Shown here piece after piece: positions 25,847 through 34,061 of a stretch of 64,000 nucleotides of DNA. The notes below the pieces were generated by a model. That model was given only the letters and a program-made list of their open reading frames with translations, ran no database searches and had not been told where the DNA came from. Source of the DNA: Nocardia sp. NBC_01503. Its GTDB lineage: Bacteria > Actinomycetota > Actinomycetes > Mycobacteriales > Mycobacteriaceae. A program made the translations under genes and the position numbers. How positions within the stretch are numbered: the stretch's first letter is position 1; every line of letters starts with the position of its first letter. The stretch covers positions 3,906,001 through 3,970,000 of the forward strand of contig NZ_CP109596.1 of assembly GCF_036327755.1 (NCBI RefSeq). The letters run 5' to 3'.

Positions 25847-26435
25847 GCGTCAGCGCGGGCAGTGAATCGACCAGCAGATCGACGAGCGCCGCGCGTGGAA
25901 TGGGGGCCTCGCGCAGCCAGATCAGCGTGGTCTCCTCCACGAAGGCGATCCAGCCCCGGACCGCCAGCGTGAGCCGGGGCATATCCGAATCCTGCACGGG
26001 GATGGGGGCTTCGGCGAGAATGCGCTGCACCTGGGCGAGGCGGTGGGCGTTCACCATGGTGACCAGTTCGGGGCTGGCGCTGGCGGGGCCGCGCAGCAGC
26101 GCCAGATACGGGGTGCGATTCTCCTCGACGTAATCGACGTAGCGCTCGATCGAGTCGCGCAGCATATCCGCCAGTGGCAGTTCGGGATTGGGTGTGGTGC
26201 GGGCCAGCAGCTCGGCATTGGCGTGCGCGATGATCGCCAGGTGGAAGTCCCCCATGGTGGGGAAGTAGTGGAAGAGCAGGCCCCGGGAGATGCCCGCCTG
26301 TTCGGCGATCTCACTCACCGACACGTCCTCCAGTGAGCGTTCTCGCAGCATCCGGGCACCTAGGGTGATGAGCTGCTGGCGACGTTCGTCGGGGCTGAGC
26401 CGGGTGCGCTTGGCTCCGGCGTCGGGCTTGCTCAC
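25812..26435 (-). CDS. TetR-family transcriptional regulator
   Basis: A 207-residue repressor-type protein. The N-terminal helix-turn-helix is RRQQLITLGARMLRERSLED, SVSEIAEQAGISRGLLFHYF, typical of TetR; the ligand domain is helical and divergent. I place the start at the GTG at 26435 because AAGGAG lies just upstream; the frame is open to another GTG at 26453. It is divergent from the monooxygenase operon. The dyad at 26474-26492 in the 86-bp intergenic region is the probable operator, which would let this protein repress both directions. Confidence 0.9.
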   Translation of the reverse strand: MSKPDAGAKRTRLSPDERRQQLITLGARMLRERSLEDVSVSEIAEQAGISRGLLFHYFPTMGDFHLAIIAHANAELLARTTPNPELPLADMLRDSIERYVDYVEENRTPYLALLRGPASASPELVTMVNAHRLAQVQRILAEAPIPVQDSDMPRLTLAVRGWIAFVEETTLIWLREAPIPRAALVDLLVDSLPALTLNSTLAAALRD

Positions 26436-26473
26436 GCTGGCTCCTTCGGTCACTGCACAATCTTACTGAACGT

Positions 26474-26492
26474 GAGTCAATACTATTGACTC
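26474..26492. promoter_or_regulatory. Probable TetR operator between regulator and monooxygenase operon
   Basis: GAGTCAAT-ACT-ATTGACTC is a perfect 8-bp inverted repeat with a 3-nt centre. A second, looser dyad (TTGACTCGAACTCAA, 26486-26500) overlaps it. The site lies 30 nt before the monooxygenase ATG and 40 nt before the TetR start, in the only intergenic space between divergent genes. Confidence 0.7.
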
Positions 26493-26521
26493 GAACTCAA
26501 TAAGACCTTACGCTCGGATAC

Positions 26522-28039
26522 ATGAGTCGCAAGGTTACAGACAAAGCTGTCGACAACCGGCCCGCCCGGCATTCCCGCATCATCATCGTCGGCAGCGGGT
26601 TCTCCGGCCTCGGGCTGGCGATCCGGTTGAGCCAACAGGGTCGCAACGACTATCTCGTGCTCGAGCGCGGCAATGATGTCGGCGGCACCTGGCGCGACAA
26701 CACCTATCCGGGCGCGGCCTGCGATGTGCCCTCGCAGCTGTACTCGTACTCCTTCGCGCTGAACCCGGAGTGGTCGCGCTCGTTCTCCAAGCAGCCGGAG
26801 ATTCAGCGCTACATTCAGTCGGTCGCCGCCAAGTACGACGTGCGCGATAAGCACGTCTTCAACTGCGATATGACCGGTGCGCAGTGGAACGACGCGGCCG
26901 CCCGCTGGGAGATCCAGACCAGCCAGGGCGACTTCACCGCCGATATCCTGATCTCCGCCGTCGGCGCGCTGTGCGAGCCGAACCTGCCGGATATCAAGGG
27001 CATCAACGACTTCCAGGGCGAGATCTTCCACTCCGCGCGCTGGGATCACAATGCCGACCTGACCGGTAAGCGCGTCGCTGTCATCGGCACCGGCGCCTCG
27101 GCCATCCAGATCGTGCCCAGCATCGCCAAGCAGGTCGCACACCTGGACGTGTACCAGCGCACCGCGCCCTGGCTGCTGCCGCGCGCGGACCGGCCGTACC
27201 TGCTGCCGGAGAAGCTCGCCTTCAAATACATTCCGGGCGTGCAGGCGCTCTCCCGCGCCGCCATCTACGCCGCGCGGGAGACCCAGGTGGTCGGCCTGGC
27301 CAAGTTCCCGCCCGCCATGAAGATTCTGGAGACCGTGGCCCGCGCCAAGCTGCGCATCGAGGTCAAGGATCCGGAGCTGCGCGCCAAGGTCACCCCGAAC
27401 TTCCGCATCGGCTGCAAGCGCATGCTCATCTCGAACGAGTACTACCCGGCACTGGGCCGCGACAATGTCGACCTGGTGACCGACGGCATCCGGGAGATCC
27501 GCGGCAACTCGGTCGTCACCAAGGACGGCGTCGAGCGCGAAGTGGACGCCATCATCGTGGCCACCGGCTTCCACGTCACCGATTCCCCGGCGTACGAAAC
27601 CATTTCGGGCCGCGACGGCCGCACGCTGTCCGAGGTCTTCGACGCCATCGGCCAGCAGGGCTACAAGGGTTCGGCCATCCACAACTACCCGAATATGTTC
27701 TTCATGCTCGGCCCGAATGTCGGCCTGGGCCACACCTCGATGGTGTACATGATCGAATCGCAGATCAACTACATCGCCGATGCCGTGGCCACCGTCGACC
27801 GGCTCGGCCTGCGCACCGTCGAGGTGCGCAAGGATGTACAGGACGAGTACAACGCCGAACTACAGCGCAAGCTGACCGGCGCGGTCTGGAATACCGGCGG
27901 CTGCGCCTCCTGGTATCTCGACAAGCACGGCAACAACACCACGCTCTGGCCGGACTTCACCTTCCGGTTCCGCAGTCTGCTCGAGAAATTCGACGTATCC
28001 GCGTACGAGACCTCGAGCTCCGCCCGACCCGCCGCGTAA
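26522..28039 (+). CDS. Flavin-containing / Baeyer-Villiger monooxygenase (MymA-like)
   Basis: FAD- and NADPH-dependent monooxygenase of 505 residues. FAD motif: IIIVGSGFSGLGLAIRL; BVMO fingerprint: FQGEIFHSARWDH; second Rossmann motif for NADPH: VAVIGTGASAIQIVP; GGTWRDNTYPGAACDVPS after the first domain is shared with MymA/EthA-type enzymes. It converts ketones to esters or lactones or oxidises heteroatoms. It is the first gene of a three-gene operon with an SDR and an esterase, the same trio found in the mymA locus of M. tuberculosis (mymA, lipR, sadH), where the enzymes alter envelope lipids. The substrate here is unknown. Confidence 0.93.
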   Translation: MSRKVTDKAVDNRPARHSRIIIVGSGFSGLGLAIRLSQQGRNDYLVLERGNDVGGTWRDNTYPGAACDVPSQLYSYSFALNPEWSRSFSKQPEIQRYIQSVAAKYDVRDKHVFNCDMTGAQWNDAAARWEIQTSQGDFTADILISAVGALCEPNLPDIKGINDFQGEIFHSARWDHNADLTGKRVAVIGTGASAIQIVPSIAKQVAHLDVYQRTAPWLLPRADRPYLLPEKLAFKYIPGVQALSRAAIYAARETQVVGLAKFPPAMKILETVARAKLRIEVKDPELRAKVTPNFRIGCKRMLISNEYYPALGRDNVDLVTDGIREIRGNSVVTKDGVEREVDAIIVATGFHVTDSPAYETISGRDGRTLSEVFDAIGQQGYKGSAIHNYPNMFFMLGPNVGLGHTSMVYMIESQINYIADAVATVDRLGLRTVEVRKDVQDEYNAELQRKLTGAVWNTGGCASWYLDKHGNNTTLWPDFTFRFRSLLEKFDVSAYETSSSARPAA

Positions 28040-28075
28040 TTCCCGGTAGGGCCCGAACAACCGAAAGTGGTAACC

Positions 28076-28906
28076 GTGAGCAACGACGCTTACTTCAGGG
28101 ACAAGGTCTGCGTCATCACCGGCGCGGGCTCCGGCATCGGCCGTGCGCTGGCGCTGAATCTGGCCCGCCGCGGCGCCAAGCTGGCGCTGTCCGATATCGA
28201 CACCGATGGCCTGGCCGAGACCGTGCGGCTGTGCGAGAAGTACGGCGTGCAGATCAAATCCGATCGCCTGAACGTGGCCGAGCGCGAAGCCGTACTGCTC
28301 TACGCCGACGAGGTGAACAAGCATTTCGGCAAGGTCAACCAGATCTACAACAATGCCGGTATCGCGCACCACGGCGATGTGCTGGACACCGCGTTCAAGG
28401 ACATCGACCGCATCATGGATGTCGACTTCTACGGAGTCGTCAACGGCACCAAGGCTTTCCTGCCGTACCTGATCGAATCCGGTTCGGGTCACGTCGTGAA
28501 CATCTCCAGCCTCTTCGGCCTGATCGCGGTCCCCGGCCAGAGCGCCTACAACGCGGCCAAATTCGCGGTGCGCGGTTTCACCGAGGCGCTGCGCCAGGAA
28601 ATGATCATGAGCGGTAAGCCCGTCAAGGTCACCTGTGTGCACCCCGGCGGCATCCAGACAGCAGTGGCCCGCAATGCCACCGTCTCCGAAGGGCTCAACC
28701 AGCAGAACCTGGCCACCCTCTTCGACAAGAAGCTGGCCATGCACACCCCCGAGATGGCCGCGCAGACCATTACCGAGGGCGTGGCCCGCGGTCACGGCCG
28801 CGTGCTGATCGGCTGGGAGGCCAAGCTGCTCGACCTGTTCGTGCGCAGCACCGGTTCGTACTATCAGCGCATTGCCGCGACCGTGCAGAAGCGCTTCCTG
28901 CCCTAG
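28076..28906 (+). CDS. Short-chain dehydrogenase/reductase (SadH-like)
   Basis: NAD(P)-dependent SDR of 276 residues. TGAGSGIGRALA (cofactor), YNNAGIAHHGDV (NNAG), NISSLFG (catalytic Ser) and SAYNAAKFAVRG (Tyr-x-x-x-Lys) are all present. It probably interconverts a ketone and alcohol that feed or follow the monooxygenase. Two GTG codons are possible (28067 or 28076); an AAAGTGG purine run precedes 28076. It follows the monooxygenase by 36 bp. Confidence 0.9.
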   Translation: MSNDAYFRDKVCVITGAGSGIGRALALNLARRGAKLALSDIDTDGLAETVRLCEKYGVQIKSDRLNVAEREAVLLYADEVNKHFGKVNQIYNNAGIAHHGDVLDTAFKDIDRIMDVDFYGVVNGTKAFLPYLIESGSGHVVNISSLFGLIAVPGQSAYNAAKFAVRGFTEALRQEMIMSGKPVKVTCVHPGGIQTAVARNATVSEGLNQQNLATLFDKKLAMHTPEMAAQTITEGVARGHGRVLIGWEAKLLDLFVRSTGSYYQRIAATVQKRFLP

Positions 28907-28917
28907 GGAAAATGGAT

Positions 28918-29832
28918 ATGCCACAGCTGAATCTGCCGCTGCCCGTCGCGCGCGCGGTGCTCCATCCGATGTTCCGGCTCATGCTCAACAAGCGCCTGCC
29001 CTTCACGGTGCAGCGCACGTTGATGGATCTGGGCGCACCCGCGCAGGGCGCGCTGCGCGGTACGCACGCCGAGCGGGTCCGCCTCGGTGGGCGTCCGGCC
29101 GAGCGGGTCACGCTCGGCCCGGCGACCGACAGCGCCACCGTGCTGTACCTGCACGGTGGCGGTTATACGGTCGGTTCGCCCGCCACCCACCGCCCGCTGG
29201 CCGGGTACCTCGCGCGGGAAACCGGTTGTCCCGTGCAGGTTCTGGACTATCGGCTGGCTCCGGAGCATCCGTTCCCGGCCGCACTGGACGATGCCGAGGC
29301 GGCGTTCCTGGAGCTCATCGCCTTCGGCTATCAGCCCGAACGCATTGCGGTGGCCGGTGATTCGGCCGGTGGCGGGCTCGCGCTCGCACTGGCCGTCCGG
29401 CTGCGCGACAAGCACGGCCTGACTCCGGCCGCGCTGGGTCTGATCGCACCGTGGGCCGATCCCAATGAGATTCCGGAGCGCACCCGCGATCTGGTCATCA
29501 ACAAGCCGTGGTCGCGCGCCTGCGCCGCCGCCTATCTCGGCGACGGCGACGGACTCGATGTCGGCTACGCGCCCTTGCTCGCCGAACTGCACGGGCTGCC
29601 GCCCACCTATGTGCAGGCGGACAGGGGCGAGCTGCTGCATGTCCAGTGCATTCGGCTCACCGACAAGCTCCGGGCGGCCGGTGTGGAAACCCGATTCACC
29701 GAGACCGAGGGTCTCTGGCACGTATCCCAATTGCAGGCGTCGCTGGTGGCTCCGGCCGAGGCGATTACCCGCGAACTCGGAGAGTTCTTGCGGCAAGCCC
29801 TTCGACCTGCGCAAACCCGATCCATAGGATAG
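28918..29832 (+). CDS. Alpha/beta hydrolase, hormone-sensitive-lipase family (LipR-like)
   Basis: Esterase/acetylhydrolase-type enzyme of about 304 residues. It has HGGG (YLHGGGYTVGS) forming the oxyanion hole, the nucleophile GDSAGGG, and a catalytic His in TEGLWHVSQ. The acid residue is unclear: the usual E-x-L-x-D-D segment reads GELLHVQC here. ATG 28918 has AGGG nine nt upstream; an ATG at 28912 is the alternative. It begins 11 bp after the SDR, completing the monooxygenase operon. It would hydrolyse the ester made by the monooxygenase, which is inference from context. Confidence 0.87.
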   Translation: MPQLNLPLPVARAVLHPMFRLMLNKRLPFTVQRTLMDLGAPAQGALRGTHAERVRLGGRPAERVTLGPATDSATVLYLHGGGYTVGSPATHRPLAGYLARETGCPVQVLDYRLAPEHPFPAALDDAEAAFLELIAFGYQPERIAVAGDSAGGGLALALAVRLRDKHGLTPAALGLIAPWADPNEIPERTRDLVINKPWSRACAAAYLGDGDGLDVGYAPLLAELHGLPPTYVQADRGELLHVQCIRLTDKLRAAGVETRFTETEGLWHVSQLQASLVAPAEAITRELGEFLRQALRPAQTRSIG

Positions 29833-29850
29833 GGGCAGCACGGTTTGTGA

Positions 29851-29891
29851 AGCCCGGTCGGACAGGCGATGAGAACCTGTTCGGGCGGGCT
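29851..29891 (+). terminator. Hairpin at the end of the monooxygenase operon
   Basis: AGCCCG (29851-29856) pairs with CGGGCT (29886-29891). An inner stem including CAGG/CCTG extends it with two G-U pairs and one mismatch. It begins 19 nt past the esterase stop and lies upstream of the fadD operator, so it probably separates the two transcripts. Confidence 0.5.
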
Positions 29892-29921
29892 GCCGGGTGT
29901 GACATGTAAGCGTGGCGTAAA

Positions 29922-29935
29922 TTACCCGCGAGTAA
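29922..29935. promoter_or_regulatory. Operator-like dyad before the fadD gene
   Basis: TTACCCGCGAGTAA is a 14-bp palindrome with a single mismatch, ending 21 nt before the start codon. TTAC-N6-GTAA sites of this type are bound by TetR/GntR-type fatty-acid-metabolism regulators in other bacteria. The regulator here is not known. Confidence 0.5.
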
Positions 29936-29956
29936 ACCCACTGTGGAAGGGCAGCG

Positions 29957-31750
29957 ATGCGAGAGTTCGAAGTCCCGGCTACCTACACCATCCCCGAGAA
30001 CGCCAATATGTCGGACGGTGCGTTCCGGCATGCGGAGAAGACCCCTGACCTGGTCGTCTTCAATACTCCGGATGGTAAGGGCGGCTGGAACGACGTCACG
30101 GCGGCCGAGTTCGCGAAGACCGTGACCGAGGTGGCCAAGGGTCTGGTCGCCTCGGGAATCGAACTCGGAGACCGGGTCGCCATCATGGCCGCCACCTCCT
30201 ACGAGTGGGTCGTGCTGGACTTCGCCATCTGGGCCGCCGGCGGCTGTACCGTCGCCATCTTCGACAGCTCCTCGGCCGAGCAGATCCGCTGGATCCTGTC
30301 CGACTCCGCCACCAAGGCGATCGTCGTGCAGAACGAGAAGCAGCGCGCCACGATCGCCGAAATCGAAGGCGGACTGGGTGATCTGCGTGAGGTGCTGCAG
30401 ATCGAGAGCGGTGCCGTCGCAGAGCTGACCAAGCGCGGCGCGGAGCTGGACGACAGTGTCGTGCACGAGCGCCGCGCCCAGGTGAAGGCCGCCTCGCCCG
30501 CGACCCTCATCTACACCTCGGGCACCACCGGTAAGCCCAAGGGCGTCATGCTCTCGCACTCCAACCTCTACGCCGAATCGGCCGCGGACCGCTCCGCCAT
30601 GAGCGAATTCCTCCGGCCCGGCCGCAAATCGCTGCTGTTCCTGCCGCTGGCGCACGTCTTCGCGCGCGCGGTCGCGCTCGCCGCGTTCGACGCCGGCGTC
30701 ACCGTCGCGCACACCTCGGACTGGTCCACGCTGGTCGAGCAGTTCGGCGAGTACAAGCCGAACTTCATCCTCTCGGTACCGCGCGTCTTCGAGAAGGTGT
30801 TCAACGGCGCCAAGCAGAAGGCGCACGACGGCGGTAAGGGCAAGATCTTCGACTACGCCACCGAGGTGGCCATCGAATACAGCGAATCGCTGCAGAACGG
30901 TGGCCCCGGCCTGGTCCTCAAGCTCAAGCACACCGTGCTGGACAAGCTGGTCTTCAGCAAGCTGCGCGAAGCCATGGGCGGGCAGTGCTCCTCCGCGGTC
31001 TCCGGCGGCGGACCGCTCGGCGCGCGACTGGGCCACTACTTCCGCGGCGCGGGCGTCACCATCTACGAGGGCTACGGTCTGACCGAATCCACCGCGGCCG
31101 TCAGCGTCAACACCCCCAAGCACATCAAGGTCGGCTCGGTCGGTCAGCCGCTGCCGGGCCACGGTGCCAAGGTCGCCGACGACGGCGAACTGCTCATTCG
31201 CGGACCCGTGGTGTTCGGCGGCTACTGGAACAATCCGGAAGCCTCCGCCGACGCGTTCGACGCCGACGGCTGGTTCAAGACCGGTGACCTCGGCGCCATC
31301 GACGAGCAGGGCTTCATCTCCATCGTCGGCCGCAAGAAGGAAATCCTGGTCACCGCGGGCGGTAAGAACGTCTCCCCGGCCATGCTCGAGGATTCGCTGC
31401 GCCAGGCCCCGCTGATCAGCCAGGTCATGGTGGTCGGTGACGGACAGCCGTTCATCGGCGCGCTCATCACCCTCGATCAGGAGACGCTGCCGAAGTGGCG
31501 CGAGCGCAACAACATTCCGCCCGAGACCACCATCGAGCACCTGATCGAGAACCCGGCCCTGGTCGCGGAGATCAACGAGGCCGTGGCCGCCACCAACAAG
31601 CTGGTGTCACATGCCGAGGCCATCAAGAAGATTCGCATCCTGCCGGTCGACTGGACCCAGGAGGGCGGCGAGCTCACCCCGAAGCTCTCGCTCAAGCGCA
31701 ATGTGGTCATGAAGCAGTACGCGGCGGACGTGGACGCGATCTACTCCTAG
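29957..31750 (+). CDS. fadD15: Long-chain fatty-acid-CoA ligase (FadD15-like)
   Basis: AMP-forming acyl-CoA synthetase of 597 residues that activates long-chain fatty acids with ATP and CoA. Core motifs are YTSGTTGKPKGVMLSH (P loop), IYEGYGLTESTAA, WFKTGDLGAI and GRKKEILVTAGGKNVSP, with the catalytic Lys region TPKLSLKRNVV near the C-terminus. Length and domain order fit FadD15 of mycobacteria. GAAGGG precedes the ATG. It is in the same direction as the monooxygenase operon but has its own apparent operator and a hairpin upstream, so it is probably a separate transcript. Confidence 0.92.
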   Translation: MREFEVPATYTIPENANMSDGAFRHAEKTPDLVVFNTPDGKGGWNDVTAAEFAKTVTEVAKGLVASGIELGDRVAIMAATSYEWVVLDFAIWAAGGCTVAIFDSSSAEQIRWILSDSATKAIVVQNEKQRATIAEIEGGLGDLREVLQIESGAVAELTKRGAELDDSVVHERRAQVKAASPATLIYTSGTTGKPKGVMLSHSNLYAESAADRSAMSEFLRPGRKSLLFLPLAHVFARAVALAAFDAGVTVAHTSDWSTLVEQFGEYKPNFILSVPRVFEKVFNGAKQKAHDGGKGKIFDYATEVAIEYSESLQNGGPGLVLKLKHTVLDKLVFSKLREAMGGQCSSAVSGGGPLGARLGHYFRGAGVTIYEGYGLTESTAAVSVNTPKHIKVGSVGQPLPGHGAKVADDGELLIRGPVVFGGYWNNPEASADAFDADGWFKTGDLGAIDEQGFISIVGRKKEILVTAGGKNVSPAMLEDSLRQAPLISQVMVVGDGQPFIGALITLDQETLPKWRERNNIPPETTIEHLIENPALVAEINEAVAATNKLVSHAEAIKKIRILPVDWTQEGGELTPKLSLKRNVVMKQYAADVDAIYS

Positions 31751-31793
31751 TTCGACCGAACGCCGATGATTTCGGCGATGCGGGGAAGTCCTA

Positions 31794-31825
31794 CCCTGTG
31801 GATGGCGGATCGTCCATCCACAGGG
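31794..31825 (+). terminator. 12-bp hairpin between fadD15 and the VOC gene
   Basis: CCCTGTGGATGG (31794-31805) pairs exactly with CCATCCACAGGG (31814-31825) around an 8-nt loop. It is 43 nt after the ligase stop and 22 nt before the next start codon. It could terminate fadD15 or act in the leader of the VOC gene. No T run follows. Confidence 0.55.
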
Positions 31826-31847
31826 AAAGTCGATCGAGGAGGCAGAC

Positions 31848-32258
31848 GTGCCATCCGTGAACCCGTGTCTCGTATTCAACGGCAACGCCGAAGAGGCGTT
31901 CACCTTCTATCAGTCCGTCTTCGGAGGTGAACTGCGGCTGTCCCGCTTCGGGGAGATGCAGGGCAGCGAGAACGTACCCGAACAGGTCAAGAACTGGATC
32001 GCGTACGCATCGCTGCCTGTCGCCGGGAGCGAACTCTCCGGAATGGATTCACCGGCACAGCCGGTCGATTCCCAGAACCGGGCCCAAATGGTGAATCTCG
32101 CGGTGGACTCGGCGGTCGAGGCCGAGCGCGTCTACCACGAATTCTCCGCCGGTGGCCAGGTCTCCATGCCGCTCGGCAAGACCGAATGGGCCGAGGCGTT
32201 CGCCATGGTCACCGATAAATTCTCGGTGCCGTGGATGATCAGCTACACCCCGCGCTGA
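31848..32258 (+). CDS. VOC-superfamily protein (PhnB/3-demethylubiquinone-methyltransferase-like)
   Basis: A 136-residue glyoxalase-fold protein. FNGNAEEAFTFYQSVFGGELRLSRFGEM near the N-terminus, GQVSMPLGKTEWAEAFAMVTDKFSVPWMI at the C-terminus and the loss of clear metal ligands place it in the PhnB-like branch, whose biochemical role is mostly unknown. GTG start with GAGGAGG seven nt upstream. It stands alone between two hairpins. Confidence 0.85.
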   Translation: MPSVNPCLVFNGNAEEAFTFYQSVFGGELRLSRFGEMQGSENVPEQVKNWIAYASLPVAGSELSGMDSPAQPVDSQNRAQMVNLAVDSAVEAERVYHEFSAGGQVSMPLGKTEWAEAFAMVTDKFSVPWMISYTPR

Positions 32259-32276
32259 ATCCCCATTCCGTTACCG

Positions 32277-32303
32277 TGACCCGCTTCCGTCCGGAGCGGG
32301 TCA
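32277..32303 (+). terminator. Hairpin terminator after the VOC gene
   Basis: TGACCCGCT (32277-32285) pairs perfectly with AGCGGGTCA (32295-32303) around a 9-nt loop, 18 nt past the stop codon. Confidence 0.7.
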
Positions 32304-32378
32304 TAAGGAACCCGGCGTCACCGGAATGTCATTGTTCGCACCGGTGCACGGGCCGAATCCGGCAGTAGGGTCGGATCC

Positions 32379-33950
32379 GTGGCCGGTCGTGAACTTCGAA
32401 TAGTCGGTGGTATCGCCGCCGCCGCGGTGACCCTCGGGGTCGCCGAGTTGGTCGCGGTGCTCATCAGCGCGGACAGCACACCCCTGCAGGCGATCGGATC
32501 GACGATTGTCGATCACACCCCGGACGGGGTGCGCGAGTGGGTGATTCAGCGATTCGGCACCAAAGACAAACTGGTGCTGTTCGTTTCGATGGGCGTGGTG
32601 GCGCTGATCGTCGCCGGGGTGGCCGGGCTCGTGGAGCGGGTGCGCCGCCCGATCGGTTCGGCGCTCTTCGCGGTGTTCGGACTGGTCGCCCTGATCGCCG
32701 CGGTGTCCCGGCCGCATGCCTCCTGGACCTGGGCGCTGCCGTCACTGATCGGCGCCTGGGCGGGAATCATGGTGCTGCGCACACTGATTCGCCGTATCGC
32801 CGATTTCGACGCGGCGAGCGCCGCGGTCGCCGAGACCGAAGCCGGTACGGAAAGTGCTGCCGCGGCGTCGATTTCGGATATCGCGCTGGAGCGGCGACTC
32901 GTCATGCGCGGTATCGGTATCGCCGTGGCCTCCGGTGCTGCCGCCGGAGTCGTGGGGCGCGTGCTGGGGGCGCGGCGGCACGATGTCTCGGGGGAGCGCG
33001 CGGAGGTGCGACTACCGCCGCCCGCCGGGCCGAAGGTCGAGGTGGATCCCGCCGCCGATCTCCGAATCCCGGGTCTGTCTTCCTATCTCACGCCGAACAA
33101 CGACTTCTACCGCATAGACACGGCTTTGACCGTTCCGCAGGTCAGCAAGGACGACTGGTCACTGCGCATTCACGGCATGGTGGATCGCGAAATCCGGATC
33201 AACTACGCCGATCTCGGCTCCCGCCGGGCCGTCGAGAAGCTGGTGACGCTCACCTGCGTCTCCAATCCGGTCGGCGGCGATCTCATCGGCAATGCCAGCT
33301 GGCTCGGGTACCGCCTCGACGAACTGCTCGCCGAGGCCGGACCGCATCCGGACGCCGATATGGTGTTGTCCCGCAGTATCGACGGTTTCACCGCGGGCAG
33401 TCCCCTCGCGGCGCTCACCGACGGTCGTGATGCCATGCTCGCGGTCGGTATGAACGGTGAACCGCTGCCCACCGCGCACGGTTACCCGGCGCGACTGGTG
33501 GTGCCGGGACTCTACGGCTACGTTTCGGCGACCAAATGGGTGACCGAGTTGGAGATCACCAGATTCGATCGCGCACAGGCGTATTGGACCCGGCGTGGGT
33601 GGTCCGAGCGCGGGCCGATCAAGACCGGAACCCGCATCGACACACCCGGCAGCGGCAAACTCGCGGCGGGCCGGATCACCGTGGCGGGCGTCGCCTGGGC
33701 CCAGCATCGCGGCATTCGCGCCGTTGAGGTGCGCGTGGACAACGGCGACTGGCAGCCCGCGCGGCTCGCCGCCGAACCGTCGATCGACACCTGGCGCCAA
33801 TGGGCCTTCGACTGGGAAGCCACCTCCGGGCCGCACACCCTCTGGGCGCGCAGCACCGACGGCGACGGCGTGGTGCAGACCGCTGATATCGCGGGCGAGG
33901 TACCCGACGGTGCGACCGGATACGCCTCGAGATTCGTACGAATCGGCTGA
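32379..33950 (+). CDS. Membrane-anchored molybdopterin-dependent oxidoreductase (sulfite oxidase family)
   Basis: A 523-residue protein. The first 150 residues contain four or five hydrophobic segments (IVGGIAAAAVTLGVAELVAV, LVLFVSMGVVALIVAGVAGL and others), then a twin-basic-like segment (ERRLVMRGIGIAVASGAAAG). The rest is a sulfite-oxidase Mo domain with TPNNDFYRIDTAL, the molybdenum ligand Cys in LVTLTCVSNPVGGDLIGN, and RLVVPGLYGYVSATKWV, followed by the dimerisation domain (ITVAGVAWAQHRGIRAVEVR). It is probably a periplasmic-side oxidoreductase; the substrate is not certain. The GTG start at 32379 is supported by the membrane segment beginning at once. Confidence 0.9.
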   Translation: MAGRELRIVGGIAAAAVTLGVAELVAVLISADSTPLQAIGSTIVDHTPDGVREWVIQRFGTKDKLVLFVSMGVVALIVAGVAGLVERVRRPIGSALFAVFGLVALIAAVSRPHASWTWALPSLIGAWAGIMVLRTLIRRIADFDAASAAVAETEAGTESAAAASISDIALERRLVMRGIGIAVASGAAAGVVGRVLGARRHDVSGERAEVRLPPPAGPKVEVDPAADLRIPGLSSYLTPNNDFYRIDTALTVPQVSKDDWSLRIHGMVDREIRINYADLGSRRAVEKLVTLTCVSNPVGGDLIGNASWLGYRLDELLAEAGPHPDADMVLSRSIDGFTAGSPLAALTDGRDAMLAVGMNGEPLPTAHGYPARLVVPGLYGYVSATKWVTELEITRFDRAQAYWTRRGWSERGPIKTGTRIDTPGSGKLAAGRITVAGVAWAQHRGIRAVEVRVDNGDWQPARLAAEPSIDTWRQWAFDWEATSGPHTLWARSTDGDGVVQTADIAGEVPDGATGYASRFVRIG

Positions 33951-34061
33951 ATCACCGCAATTGCCGGGCTATTCGGAGTGGCGAAAATGCCGAACGGCCG
34001 TTTTGCCCGCGCCCGCGCATTACGATCGGCCCGGCCGTTGACGCCCAATCAAGGAGCGTGC

